Source: Lamellibrachia satsuma
Lineage: Eukaryota; Annelida; Polychaeta; Sabellida; Siboglinidae
Length of the DNA stretch: 64,000 bases
Assembly: GCA_033239005.1 (NCBI GenBank)
Contig: BSQZ01000080.1
Location: forward strand, 2,292,501 to 2,356,500
Direction of reading: 5' to 3'
Notes under the pieces: model-generated
Database searches by the model: none
What the model was told of the DNA's origin: nothing
What the model saw: the letters and a program-made list of their open reading frames with translations, nothing else
In this document: one piece after another, positions 46,064 through 54,482 of the stretch
How the letters are laid out: every line of letters begins with the position of its first letter
Position numbering within the stretch: position 1 is the stretch's first letter
Translations under genes and position numbers: made by a program

Positions 46064-46165
46064 GATGACGTACCTGTGTCACCGGCTGAACTGCGTAGGC
46101 GTGCATGCCGGGAATTAGTGGTGATGATACTAGAATACATTATATCAACACACGATGAACAGTAG
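46064..46165 (+). CDS. Alternative terminal exon b
   Basis: Follows acceptor ttaatttgttctgtag. Phase 0: DDVPVSPAELRRRACRELVV, then a hydrophobic helix and stop; 33 codons. It has the same layout as exons a and c: short acidic start, 'PV', Arg cluster, hydrophobic helix. Confidence 0.5.
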   Translation, partial: DDVPVSPAELRRRACRELVVMILEYIISTHDEQ

Positions 46166-46184
46166 ACCTATTTCTTTTATGTAG

Positions 46185-46313
46185 GAGGAGGAGAAGGAGG
46201 AGGAGGTGGAGGTGGAGGAAGCACCCGTGCTAGCAAGAGACGAGAGGAGACGCACAGTACATAATTTAATTCAGATAATTGTTGATTTTATGATTGAAAC
46301 CCCCGCATTTTAA
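46185..46313 (+). CDS. Alternative terminal exon c
   Basis: Follows acceptor ctatttcttttatgtag. Phase 0: a Glu-rich run, EEAPVLARDERRRTVHNLIQ, hydrophobic helix, stop; 42 codons. The nearest poly(A) signal is AATAAA at 46,677. Confidence 0.5.
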   Translation, partial: EEEKEEEVEVEEAPVLARDERRRTVHNLIQIIVDFMIETPAF

Positions 46314-46981
46314 GAAGCACCGTTTGCAACGGAATAACAGTAGTTAGTCGCTCTCTCTCGTTTAGTGTATGCTTGTAGTTGTATGACATAGAGTAATGTC
46401 TATATATATATATATATATATACCTACAGACTTATATAGTATTCATCATCATCATTGTACGTAACCTCTGTCGTGGTGTAAAAGCCCACAAGTTAATAAC
46501 CATAGAACTAGCCACTGGCGTATCGATAACCGATCGTAAGCTAGAGGTCACTGTCGCGGATGTAACAATCCCACAAACCATAAAGTCTTCATAGTAATTA
46601 TATAAGTCTAACCGTGTATATATGTATATGTATATGTATATGTATAATATGTATATGTCTATGTCAGTATATACTCAATAAAACGTCATACAATGAATGA
46701 AACGTGTTGTCAGTGGTGTTGCCACGGTCTACATAGTGGAAAGAGAACCCGTAGCCATCGATAGTGGACACACACAGTAGCCAATACCACAGGATCACAC
46801 CTTAGGTCATACACCCTTCACCAATCACCAGGCACCAACCACCACCACCACCACCACCACCACCACCACCACCACCACCACCAACACCACCACCACCATC
46901 ACCACCACCACCACCACCACACGTACTGTATAGCTGTACTAAGGACCGCTGTCTCTCTCAGTTGTAGACACGTAGAGCACC
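46314..46981. other. Intergenic with (TA)n, (TATG)n and (CCA)n repeats
   Basis: A TA run near 46,400, TATATG repeats at 46,617-46,665 and (CCA)n at 46,838-46,920. No gene is seen. Presumably the promoter region of PolB. Confidence 0.7.
46675..46684 (+). terminator. Poly(A) signal of the left gene block
   Basis: AATAAA inside 'ctcaataaaacg'. It is the first on the plus strand after the acidic locus and lies before PolB. Confidence 0.55.
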
Positions 46982-49475
46982 ATGAAACGTCACCAATGTC
47001 GTCACTGCGGACTGGTGCTCGACACGTATGCAGCGCTAAAACGCCACGTAGCGAGTCATGCGTCACCGACAGTGAACGAGCACACGTATGCGGCGGCGCA
47101 ACCAATAGAGGTGCCACCTAGCGACCAGGCAAAGCGAACGAAATATTCGTGTAAATGTGATGCAACGTTTGAGAGATGGGACGATCTGCAACAACATGTG
47201 AGGTCCGTATGTCGTCTTAGCAGTATCAGTAGCAGTAGCAGTACTAGAAAACAGACCACAGTGTACACATGTGCGAAATGTGGAAAGAAGTTCACTAAAC
47301 GCAAGAACCTGGTCAGACACGCACGACAAGCGTGTACCGCAGGCGTCACGAAACCACCATCGCCGACGAGATCAATCAGGGAAGCCACCACACCCCACCA
47401 TCCACTCGTGACCGATGCAGACCCCATAGACCCACCTGCTCGACTCCCTTCGCCGTCAACCTGTCGACGGAACTGTTAGATGTCGTACGAGCGCACTGGT
47501 CGACCATACGGACACGTGTAACGAGAGGTCCTCTCCAGTGCAGGTACGATTACAGATTAACGACGCTAGACACGACCGTTCTAGAGACGCCGTTGAAGAA
47601 CGTGTTCCAGGAACAGACCAACGCTTTCAAGATTAACCTCAGTTACGGGTTCATTCTGAGGAACAAGAACACGGGTCAATACAAGTACTACCATCCCTCG
47701 TGCAACTGCTGTGGACGCTACCTGGACGAGCCCAGTCTCATCACTAACAGCAAGGACTTTGATAAGTTCCTCGAACGCATCCGAGAAACCGACGTCTTGC
47801 AATGGGCCATCAATCAAAGACCGGATTCGGCGTGGGTGTGCGAACTCGTGACCAATGTCACATTTTTCGTCAATCGCATCATCGATCACCCGATAGGATG
47901 TGTAGGTATGACCGACCTTCCAATGTACATCAAGAGGAACAAAGCCGTCATCGGGTTGGAAAAGGAACCCATCCATGCCAAGAGGTACAATGACAACCTG
48001 TGTCTCTTCCGATGTCTGGCCCTGCATCGAGGATGTGAAAGTCGGCGATTGGAACCAGCTGTGAAGACGCTGTACGAGACTTACGTCCAAGACGGCGTAT
48101 CCATGGAAGCATTTGCCGGGGTCACGATGGACGACCTCTATTGTGTAGAGACCACGTTCCAAACGAATGTGTGCGTGTACAGTCTCGTAAAACCGGATGG
48201 AGAGGATGGAAAGCCAACTGCAGAACTCGTTCGTCGCTCGGTACGTAAGTACCCTGACACACTCTACCTCAATCTTCACGGGACGCATTTTTCCTTCATC
48301 CAGGATAGACGCAAGTACTGTCACTCGTACAGATGTCGGAAGTGCGGTGACTCGTTGTGGAAAGACGCATGGAGTCTACGCAACCACGAGAGCACGTGTA
48401 CGGGAGGTGTGCGTCGAGTCTATCCTGGTGGCGTGTACCATTCGACTCCATCGGTGTTCGAACGTCTGGCAGACGAGAACATCCGAGTGGCCGAAGCGTT
48501 GCAGTACTATCCGTACCGAGCCACCTTCGACTTCGAGTGTTGGTTCGACACCGAACACCTTCCATCTGACAGTGCCCAGGTTCACTGGGTTGCGCGTCAC
48601 GTCCCGCTGAGCGTCAGCGTGGCATCCAACGTACCCGGACACGAACAGGTGACATGCATCGTCACGGTTACGGAAAGACCATCACCAACGCTGACCGACA
48701 TCGTGACGTCAGCTACTGCACGGAGAAGGCGGCATCGCTCCGGGTCAACGATAAACGGTTCCGACAACTCGATATCGTCGTCGACGATGCGTACGAGATA
48801 GAGTTGAACAAGAAAACCGTCAAGTACACCCTACCCGTACACGTGGGATTCTTCGTTCTGCAGTACGCCAAGATGCGCATGTTGCAGTTCTATTACGACT
48901 TCATCATCAGATACGTGGAGCGCCCTCTGTTCGAGTACTGCGAGATGGATACATATTCCGCCTATTTGGCCTTGGCCGGCGAGTCCGTCGACGACCTCGT
49001 GACCCCGGAACTACAAGAACATTATTTCCGACATCGTTCCGAATGGCTCCCATCGGAATGTTGCGACGATCATCGGAACGACTACGTGCGCTGTCGTCTC
49101 GCCAATCGACCGTGGGTCGGAGACGAGGCGTGCTGTAAGGCGCGAAGAGCGTTCGACAAGAGGACACCGGGTCTGTTCAAGGTCGAGTGGTCCGGTGCCG
49201 GGTTCGTGGGGTTGTGTAGCAAGACGTACTATTGTTTCGGAGCCACCGACAAGTACAGCACCAAAGGACTGAGCAAACGGCACAACACCATCGACAAGGA
49301 CGCGTTCCTGGCGGTGCTCACCAACCGTCGGAGCGGAGGTGGATCGAACCGTGGTTTCCGGGTGCATAAATCTACCGTGATGACGTACGTGCAGGCACGG
49401 GATGCTCTCACCTACTTTTACGCCAAACGCGTGGTGCACGAGGACGGGGTGACCACGGGTCCGGTGGACGTGTAG
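46982..49475 (+). pseudogene. polB: Polinton DNA polymerase B, disrupted
   Basis: The N-terminal frame 46,982-47,479 has C2H2-type fingers (C6-x2-C9-x12-H22-x3-H26, then two more Cys/His sets). A frame change around 47,430-47,470 leads to the frame ending 48,801. That frame has SCNCCGRYLDEPS, KRYNDNLCLFRCLALH, a further C/H finger near 48,335-48,395 and the exonuclease I motif ATFDFECWF. From about 48,660-48,740 the coding frame changes again and resumes just before motif C. The linker, remaining exonuclease motifs, and palm motifs A and B are absent, so well over a kilobase of normal coding sequence is missing. The motif C site reads CEMDTYSAYLAL, with Tyr where the second Asp of DTDS is expected. 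The C-terminal part then runs to 49,475. This enzyme cannot polymerise DNA as read. An assembly collapse is an alternative for the deletion. Confidence 0.9.
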
Positions 49476-49483
49476 AAAAGGCG

Positions 49484-50139
49484 ATGCACGCTGCACTCGT
49501 TTCATACGCAATCATGGATGCACGATGGAAACACCCCTTCACGTGCATCGTCGCCGGACCGACGGGGTGCGGCAAGAGTACTTTCGTGACGCGTATGTTG
49601 CGTCACGCCGCTGCGATGATCGATCCACACCCGAACAAATAACGTGGTGTTACGGAGAATGGCAAGAGGCTTACGCAACGACGAACTTGGGTCACGTGCG
49701 ATTCGAGGAAGGGTTACCGACGGCGGCCATGTTCGATCCGACAACGAGGAACCTCATCGTCATAGACGATCTCATGGCAGAAACGGACGAACGGGTCACG
49801 ACCTTGTTCACTAAAAAAAGTCACCACAGGAACACGTCCGTGCTGTATCTCGTACAGAACCTGTTCCCTAAAAACAAAGAGAGTCGCACCATCAGTCTGA
49901 ATTCGCAGTACATGGTGGTGTTCAAGAATCCACGTGACGCATCGCAGATGGCGACCTTGGCTCGGCAGATGTATCCGGGACGCGGCAAGTTCGTGCAAGA
50001 GGCATTTAAAGACGCCACGGCGGTACCGTACGGTTATCTATTGGTCGATCTCAAACAGGACACGCCCGAGGACATGCGTCTGCGCACGGCCATCTTTCCA
50101 GACGACGGTGTTCAGTACGTGTACTTGCCGAAGGTATAA
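49484..50139 (+). pseudogene. FtsK/HerA-type genome-packaging ATPase, frameshifted
   Basis: The first frame (ATG at 49,484 or 49,514, stop at about 49,640) holds Walker A GPTGCGKST. The second frame (running to 50,139) holds Walker B NLIVIDDLMAE near 49,745-49,775 and sensor-like YLVQNLFP. Both belong to the adenovirus/Polinton packaging ATPase family, about 200 aa in total as usual. A 1-bp indel around 49,600-49,640 separates them. Sequencing error is possible. The stop codon of this gene is inside a TATA box (50,135-50,141) for the next gene. Confidence 0.85.
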
Positions 50140-50141
50140 AA
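50135..50141 (+). promoter_or_regulatory. TATA box overlapping the ATPase stop codon
   Basis: TATAAAA contains the TAA stop of the ATPase and lies 36 bp before the ATG at 50,177. Confidence 0.55.
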
Positions 50142-50176
50142 CGACCGAGTGTGTGGATAGTCTCTTCATTCGCATC

Positions 50177-50545
50177 ATGTCTGCCCTGGTGAAGAGGCAC
50201 ATCGTGTGCATACAGGCTCTGGCCAGAGTCAAGAACAACAAAATTAAAAAGGCCATCATCGCCAACGCCGACGCCGATCTGCTGTGTGCACTAGCCGAGT
50301 GTGCCTACAACATACTGACAAAGAACATTCCATTGACCGCTTTACAGAGGCGACGATTGAATAAATACAGGACGAAGTTACGCGAGTTGGCTAATAGACG
50401 AACGCTCGCTGCCAGAAGAAGACGCATCTTGCTGCAACCGCAGGTTGGCGAGGGACAGAGCGGCGGTTTCCTATCGGCCTTCCTAGCACCGATGGCAAGT
50501 TCGGTCTTGATACCCTTGCTCCAACACGTGCTGACCTCAAGGTAG
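50177..50545 (+). CDS. Small basic Polinton protein
   Basis: 122 aa; the ATG is chosen after the TATA box, though the open frame runs further upstream. An N-terminal basic helical part (VKRHIVCIQALARVKNNKIK), a conserved-looking middle (LAECAYNILTKNIPLTALQ), an Arg-rich segment (LAARRRRILL) and a C-terminal GGFLSAFLAPMASS hydrophobic helix. Proteins of this layout recur in Polintons next to the ATPase. The function is not established. A minor virion protein that binds DNA or membrane is an inference. Confidence 0.65.
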   Translation: MSALVKRHIVCIQALARVKNNKIKKAIIANADADLLCALAECAYNILTKNIPLTALQRRRLNKYRTKLRELANRRTLAARRRRILLQPQVGEGQSGGFLSAFLAPMASSVLIPLLQHVLTSR

Positions 50546-50549
50546 ATAC

Positions 50550-51329
50550 ATGGAGCACGCACGCAAGATGGCCTTGGTGGACCCGCGACTGTTGGACACG
50601 CTTCGGTCACCCCCACCCCCACCCGCGACCGACACCTTAGGCAAGAAGGTGCAAGCCCTCGATGACGAGATGAAGACCATCCTAGATAGAAAGGACCTAG
50701 ACGACGGGACCAAGGTGACCCTGTATAATCAGGTGTTGCAGCGGTACAACGTCTTGGCCACTAAACGCATCAAGGAACCGCTACGCGTGGTCACGGTGAA
50801 CGAGTCGGAGGTGGCGTCGGAGTCGGGGTCGGAGGGTGCAGTCCGCGCTCCTATTAGCGGACTGGAGGCCACCGTCTTGGCCACCGTACCCAGGACCATG
50901 CAGGCCAAAGCCAGCCGTTTGATGGAGCATCTCAAGAGAGACATCACGTGGACCGCTTGCGGTGAACTGATACACGAGGGCGTGCCGGTTGTCGGAAGTA
51001 ACGTGGTGGATCTCGTTAATGATCTGTTGCGTAAGAGCAAGACCGCTCCGACGGGTTGGCAGCCATTCGCACGACAACTCCGTGCCATCAACCTACCCAT
51101 GACGTTGGTCGGTAACGTCGCCAGACGAGCCTACATACGGCCGGAGCCGTCGATCACTCCCTCTCGTCGATCCAGTACTCCTCCGCGTGCTGCATCAGGT
51201 AGTGCGCGAAGATCGCTAAGTTGGACACCTCTCGGCCGTAAGGGCCGTCGAATGGAACCTACCATGCCCACCCCACCCCCCGAAAGACGCAAGGCTTTGA
51301 CGTCATTGGCTGGTTGGGACAACCTATAG
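50550..51329 (+). CDS. Conserved uncharacterised Polinton protein, 259 aa
   Basis: Starts 5 bp after the preceding stop. N-terminal MALVDPRLLDTL, a Pro run, a coiled-coil-like part (LDDEMKTILDRKDLDDGTKV, LYNQVLQRYNVL), an acidic Ser spacer, then a globular-looking part (ITWTACGELIHEGVPVVGSN, VVDLVNDLLRKSK). The Ser/Arg/Pro-rich tail ends LAGWDNL. The same two-block plan is seen in other Polintons, where its function is unknown (family knowledge, not checked here). About 90 bp of its 3' end are duplicated at 51,470-51,565. Confidence 0.65.
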   Translation: MEHARKMALVDPRLLDTLRSPPPPPATDTLGKKVQALDDEMKTILDRKDLDDGTKVTLYNQVLQRYNVLATKRIKEPLRVVTVNESEVASESGSEGAVRAPISGLEATVLATVPRTMQAKASRLMEHLKRDITWTACGELIHEGVPVVGSNVVDLVNDLLRKSKTAPTGWQPFARQLRAINLPMTLVGNVARRAYIRPEPSITPSRRSSTPPRAASGSARRSLSWTPLGRKGRRMEPTMPTPPPERRKALTSLAGWDNL

Positions 51330-51469
51330 GATGGTACGATGCGTGTCCGTAGCACAGTGTTCGTCATGTCTTTGTTGATTGCTCACGGTATAGTGCTAAG
51401 TTTTATGCCACAGACGTTATTCGAACCCCCCACGCTCGTCGAATGGACCATTCCTTGTCCACCCACCCA

Positions 51470-51565
51470 CCCACCCTCCCCCCGCATCACGCAAGGCTTC
51501 GTCGTCATTGGCTGGATGGAACACCGTATAAGGTGGTACGACGCGTATCCGTAGCAGTCATGCTC
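51470..51565 (+). repeat. Partial duplication of the 3' end of the upstream gene
   Basis: Resembles 51,274-51,369: 'acgcaaggctt', 'cgtcattggctgg', 'atggtacgacgcgt' or 'atggtacgatgcgt', 'ccgtagca'. It includes a second version of the C-terminal codons (SSLAGWNTV then a stop). Confidence 0.75.
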
Positions 51566-51694
51566 ATCGATCCACAGGACGCGTATCGTTCCGTCGTCGC
51601 TGCGCTATTGTTCGAAGGACTTACCTTGCTGGGAGACGTTGCAGCCGGCATTCTTATTCAACAGGTGTTATTCCGACTATGGTTACTCCGCTAG
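51560..51694 (+). CDS. Small hydrophobic protein, 44 aa
   Basis: MLIDPQDAYRSVVAALLFEG followed by a hydrophobic helix ending LWLLR. It overlaps the next small ORF by 16 bp in another frame. Unknown; compact spacing in the virion-gene block is the only support. Confidence 0.35.
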   Translation: MLIDPQDAYRSVVAALLFEGLTLLGDVAAGILIQQVLFRLWLLR

Positions 51695-51840
51695 ACCGTT
51701 GTTGTTCCACCACTGTCATTGTGGGTGCCATAGTGTGTGTCCTAGTACACGTCGGCGTGCTCCTCGTCATTCGTCAGCAGTCGGACTCCGGAGTCAACGT
51801 CACCGCCCCCGTCAACACATCGGTCCTCCACCTCTTTTGA
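51679..51840 (+). CDS. Small single-span membrane protein, 53 aa
   Basis: A short N-terminus, one clear transmembrane segment (TVIVGAIVCVLVHVGVLLVI) and a short polar tail with two NVT/NTS sequons. The stop TGA shares its A with the ATG of the integrase (TGATG at 51,838-51,842). Confidence 0.4.
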   Translation: MVTPLDRCCSTTVIVGAIVCVLVHVGVLLVIRQQSDSGVNVTAPVNTSVLHLF

Positions 51841-52907
51841 TGGTACAGAGGGGAGAACGCTCCTTGAGTGAGGTCTACTTCGATCCCACGAGGGTAGGCA
51901 GTTATGGAGGCGTCGCTGGCTTGCGACGCGTCACGCGCCTGCCACGGAAGGCCGTCACGGCATGGTTGTCGGAACAGGACGCCTACACCTTACACAAACC
52001 AGCGAGACGTCATTTCAAGAGACGACGCGTCATCGTGGGTGGTATGCTTCAGCAGTGGCAGGCCGATCTCGTAGACATGTCGAAGGTCAAAGACGTCAAC
52101 GACGGTATGGCCTTTCTCCTCACGATGATCGACGTCTTCTCGAAAGTGGCCTGGTGTGTTCCCATGAAGAACAAGTCCGCGGCGTCGTTGGTGGCAGCAC
52201 TGCAATCCACGTTCGTCGACGTTTGCCCCCAGACCTTGCAGACGGATCAAGGCACAGAATTCCGGAACAAATCCGTTCAGGCGCTATTGCGGCGTTACGA
52301 CATCCATTACTTCTACACGCACAACGCGGAGACGAAGGCAGCCGTCGTGGAACGGTTCAACCGAACGTTGAAGACGCGCATGTGGCGCTACTTCACGAAA
52401 CACCAGACGTGGCGGTACGTCGACATCCTTCCGGACTTGATGCGATCGTATAACAATGCCCCCCACCGCATGATAGGTATGGCTCCGTCACAGGTGAATG
52501 CACAGAACCAAGAACAGGTGTGGCAACGTCTGTACGGTCACGATGGTAAGGGCGTGCCCAAGTTGCACGTGTCAGATCGCGTGCGTGTCAGCAAGTACAA
52601 ACGCACGTTCGAAAAGGGCTACGAGACGAACTGGAGCGAAGAGTTGTTCACGATACACGAGGTTCACCCCTCCGATCCACCCGTGTATCGCTTGCGGGAC
52701 GATCTCGGCGAAGTGCTGGAGGGTACCTTCTACGAACTGGAGCTGCAGAAGGTGACGGTACCCTTTGATAAAGTGTACCGTGTTGAAGCGGTACTGAAAC
52801 GCCGTACGGTTGGTAGACGAAAGGAAGCTTTGGTGAAATGGTTCGGCTATTCCTCCTACTTCAACAGCTGGATCGATGCCAGGGGACTCGTCAACTATAA
52901 AGACTAG
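51840..52907 (+). CDS. Polinton integrase (retroviral type) with chromodomain
   Basis: 355 aa. The RNase-H-fold core starts with WQADLVDMS (first Asp), then LLTMIDVFSKVAW, QTDQGTEFR (second Asp) and AAVVERFNRTLK (Glu, 34 residues between the last two). This gives an intact DDE triad for TIR joining. An N-terminal His/Cys finger is not clear. The C-terminal about 50 residues (YRVEAVLKRRTVGRRKEALV, KWFGYSSYFNSW) are a chromodomain, which in Polintons may guide insertion to certain chromatin. The gene is fully open, so this copy could still supply integrase. The start is the ATG overlapping the previous stop. An upstream extension of the frame to 51,639 would overlap two small ORFs. Confidence 0.93.
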   Translation: MVQRGERSLSEVYFDPTRVGSYGGVAGLRRVTRLPRKAVTAWLSEQDAYTLHKPARRHFKRRRVIVGGMLQQWQADLVDMSKVKDVNDGMAFLLTMIDVFSKVAWCVPMKNKSAASLVAALQSTFVDVCPQTLQTDQGTEFRNKSVQALLRRYDIHYFYTHNAETKAAVVERFNRTLKTRMWRYFTKHQTWRYVDILPDLMRSYNNAPHRMIGMAPSQVNAQNQEQVWQRLYGHDGKGVPKLHVSDRVRVSKYKRTFEKGYETNWSEELFTIHEVHPSDPPVYRLRDDLGEVLEGTFYELELQKVTVPFDKVYRVEAVLKRRTVGRRKEALVKWFGYSSYFNSWIDARGLVNYKD

Positions 52908-52937
52908 CCGCGCACATGACGACACTGCATTCGAGAA

Positions 52938-53261
52938 ATGACACACGACGCGACACCACCACCACCACCGACCTGCACCACCACCATAGACGAGGAGGAG
53001 AAGGAGGTGGACGACCACGAGGATTGTACTGACGCTGCACCGAACGAGCCAGACAGCACTCCCTGGCATCTGTTCGGTACCGCGTGTCCCAAAGAGGAGA
53101 TCGTGTTTCTGTGTCAGGTCGTCGTCCTGTACACGGTCATTCTGATCAGCATTTACAACCTGACGACAGGTCACGGCGATTCTAATCTGTGGACGGCTCT
53201 GTTGAGTAGTTCTTTGGGTTACCTACTGCCCAATCCCACGTTGAGACGCAATGGCGACTGA
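52938..53261 (+). CDS. Small Polinton membrane protein, 107 aa
   Basis: A Pro/Thr-rich and acidic N-terminus, then HLFGTACPKEEIVFLCQVVV leading into a transmembrane segment (VLYTVILISIYNL) and a conserved-looking SNLWTALLSSSLGYLLPNP end. It overlaps the next start by 11 bp. The same C-terminal block is common in Polintons (family knowledge). Role unknown. Confidence 0.6.
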   Translation: MTHDATPPPPPTCTTTIDEEEKEVDDHEDCTDAAPNEPDSTPWHLFGTACPKEEIVFLCQVVVLYTVILISIYNLTTGHGDSNLWTALLSSSLGYLLPNPTLRRNGD

Positions 53262-54081
53262 TTTCTACATGACGCTGCCCAGCAACGCTTCCATGGAGAT
53301 GCACCCCGACAACACCTTGACCCATTACGTCACGCACTTACCTCAACGCATAGATCTGACCGGCGAGTGGGAGTGTGGGTTGGCTGAGGTCCAGTATCCG
53401 CACACTTGGTACAACGTCACAGATAACGATGTCTGGTTCTTCCTCAACACGATCGATGCTACGGACTCGTCCCGACGTTCGAAGTTGTCGTGTGGGTATT
53501 ACGACGATCCGTTAACATTGATGTATCACGTCAACAAGGGACTGTACAGTATGAGGACGGAGAAGACACAGGCTCAAATGAGCTATAGTTCCGTCACTCA
53601 GAAAATGACGTTACACATGACAGAGAACACCCTGTTCACCATACCGTACCACAGCGCGGTGGCGTCCATGTTAGGATTCCGCGAACCCGTAGCCAGCGAG
53701 CCGGTGGCGGTTACGTCATCTCCCGTCCTCCCCGCCGACTCCCGCCATCCCGACTCGTCGTACCCCTTCCACATCGAGGCCCACGATGTGGTGAACCTGA
53801 CGCAGTGGTTCGACACCCTCTACCTCTACACGGACATCGTGGAGTCTCGTATAGTGGGTGACACTCTCGCGCCTCTGTTGCGTGCCCTTCCGATTAGCGG
53901 ACGTCACGGTGACAGGGTGTCCGCTCGTTTCACTAACGTGCACTACGTACCCCTGTTGCGCTCGAACTTCACCTCGATCGAGGTGGATATAAGGAACGAC
54001 ATGGGTCGACGCGTGCCATTCGAATACGGCAGAGTGACGGTGACGCTTCATTTTCGTCGACGCAAGCCCGGACTGTTCTGA
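53251..54081 (+). CDS. Penton-like minor capsid protein
   Basis: 276 aa, placed directly upstream of the major capsid gene as in other Polintons. It starts MATDFYMTLPSNASMEMHPD and continues with NTLTHYVTHLPQRIDLTGEW, a beta-rich sequence typical of the single-jelly-roll vertex protein that forms pentamers. The C-terminus VPFEYGRVTVTLHFRR fits a closing beta strand. Its TGA overlaps the next ATG (TGATG, 54,079-54,083). It is intact. Assignment rests on context and fold-like sequence, not on a catalytic motif. Confidence 0.85.
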   Translation: MATDFYMTLPSNASMEMHPDNTLTHYVTHLPQRIDLTGEWECGLAEVQYPHTWYNVTDNDVWFFLNTIDATDSSRRSKLSCGYYDDPLTLMYHVNKGLYSMRTEKTQAQMSYSSVTQKMTLHMTENTLFTIPYHSAVASMLGFREPVASEPVAVTSSPVLPADSRHPDSSYPFHIEAHDVVNLTQWFDTLYLYTDIVESRIVGDTLAPLLRALPISGRHGDRVSARFTNVHYVPLLRSNFTSIEVDIRNDMGRRVPFEYGRVTVTLHFRRRKPGLF

Positions 54082-54482
54082 TGAATTACAACGATTATTA
54101 CGCGCGCCAGGCTGGCGGTGCGCTGCCCTACTTCGCCGGTGCGCAATACCAGCGAGGTCACGGACTGGGCAGTCTGTTCGGCAGTCTGTTGCGCAGCGCC
54201 ATGCCGCTCATCAAGAGAGGTGCCGTGGCGTTGGGCAAGGGAGCGATGAAGACCGGCGTTCGCATAGCCGGCGACGTCTTATCAGGCCAGAACATAAAAA
54301 CGGCTGCCAAACGACGCGTCACCGACGCCGTGATGAGCAGTATTCGAGCCCCCCCTGGTAAACGTATAAAACGAGCGGCCGCAAAGGCGACATTCACTGC
54401 AGTAAAGCGACGCCGCAAGAAACGGACGTCCACGAAACGCGCTGCCGACATATTCGACGACAAAGATGGCTTTCGTGCATAG
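54081..54482 (+). CDS. Basic core/minor virion protein, 133 aa
   Basis: Starts with a Tyr-rich end and HGLGSLFGSLLRSAMPLIKR, an amphipathic helix, then GAMKTGVRIAGDVLSGQN and a strongly basic tail (KRRRKKRTSTKR). The organisation resembles adenovirus-type DNA-condensing or membrane-active minor proteins; the precise role is inferred. It overlaps the major capsid start by 17 bp. A TATAAAA inside the gene (54,365-54,371) lies about 95 bp before the capsid ATG. Confidence 0.65.
   Translation: MNYNDYYARQAGGALPYFAGAQYQRGHGLGSLFGSLLRSAMPLIKRGAVALGKGAMKTGVRIAGDVLSGQNIKTAAKRRVTDAVMSSIRAPPGKRIKRAAAKATFTAVKRRRKKRTSTKRAADIFDDKDGFRA
54365..54371 (+). promoter_or_regulatory. Candidate TATA box for the major capsid gene
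   Basis: TATAAAA lies 95 bp before the ATG at 54,466, inside the upstream gene. Confidence 0.4.

Noticed and set aside
47581..48324. 247-codon minus-strand frame inside PolB
   Set aside because: Antisense shadow: the plus strand shows PolB zinc-binding and exonuclease motifs across the same bases.
51339..51554. 71-codon plus-strand frame with a signal-peptide-like start
   Set aside because: It lies across the duplicated gene end and a C-rich run. No family is recognised, and the other frame explains the duplication.
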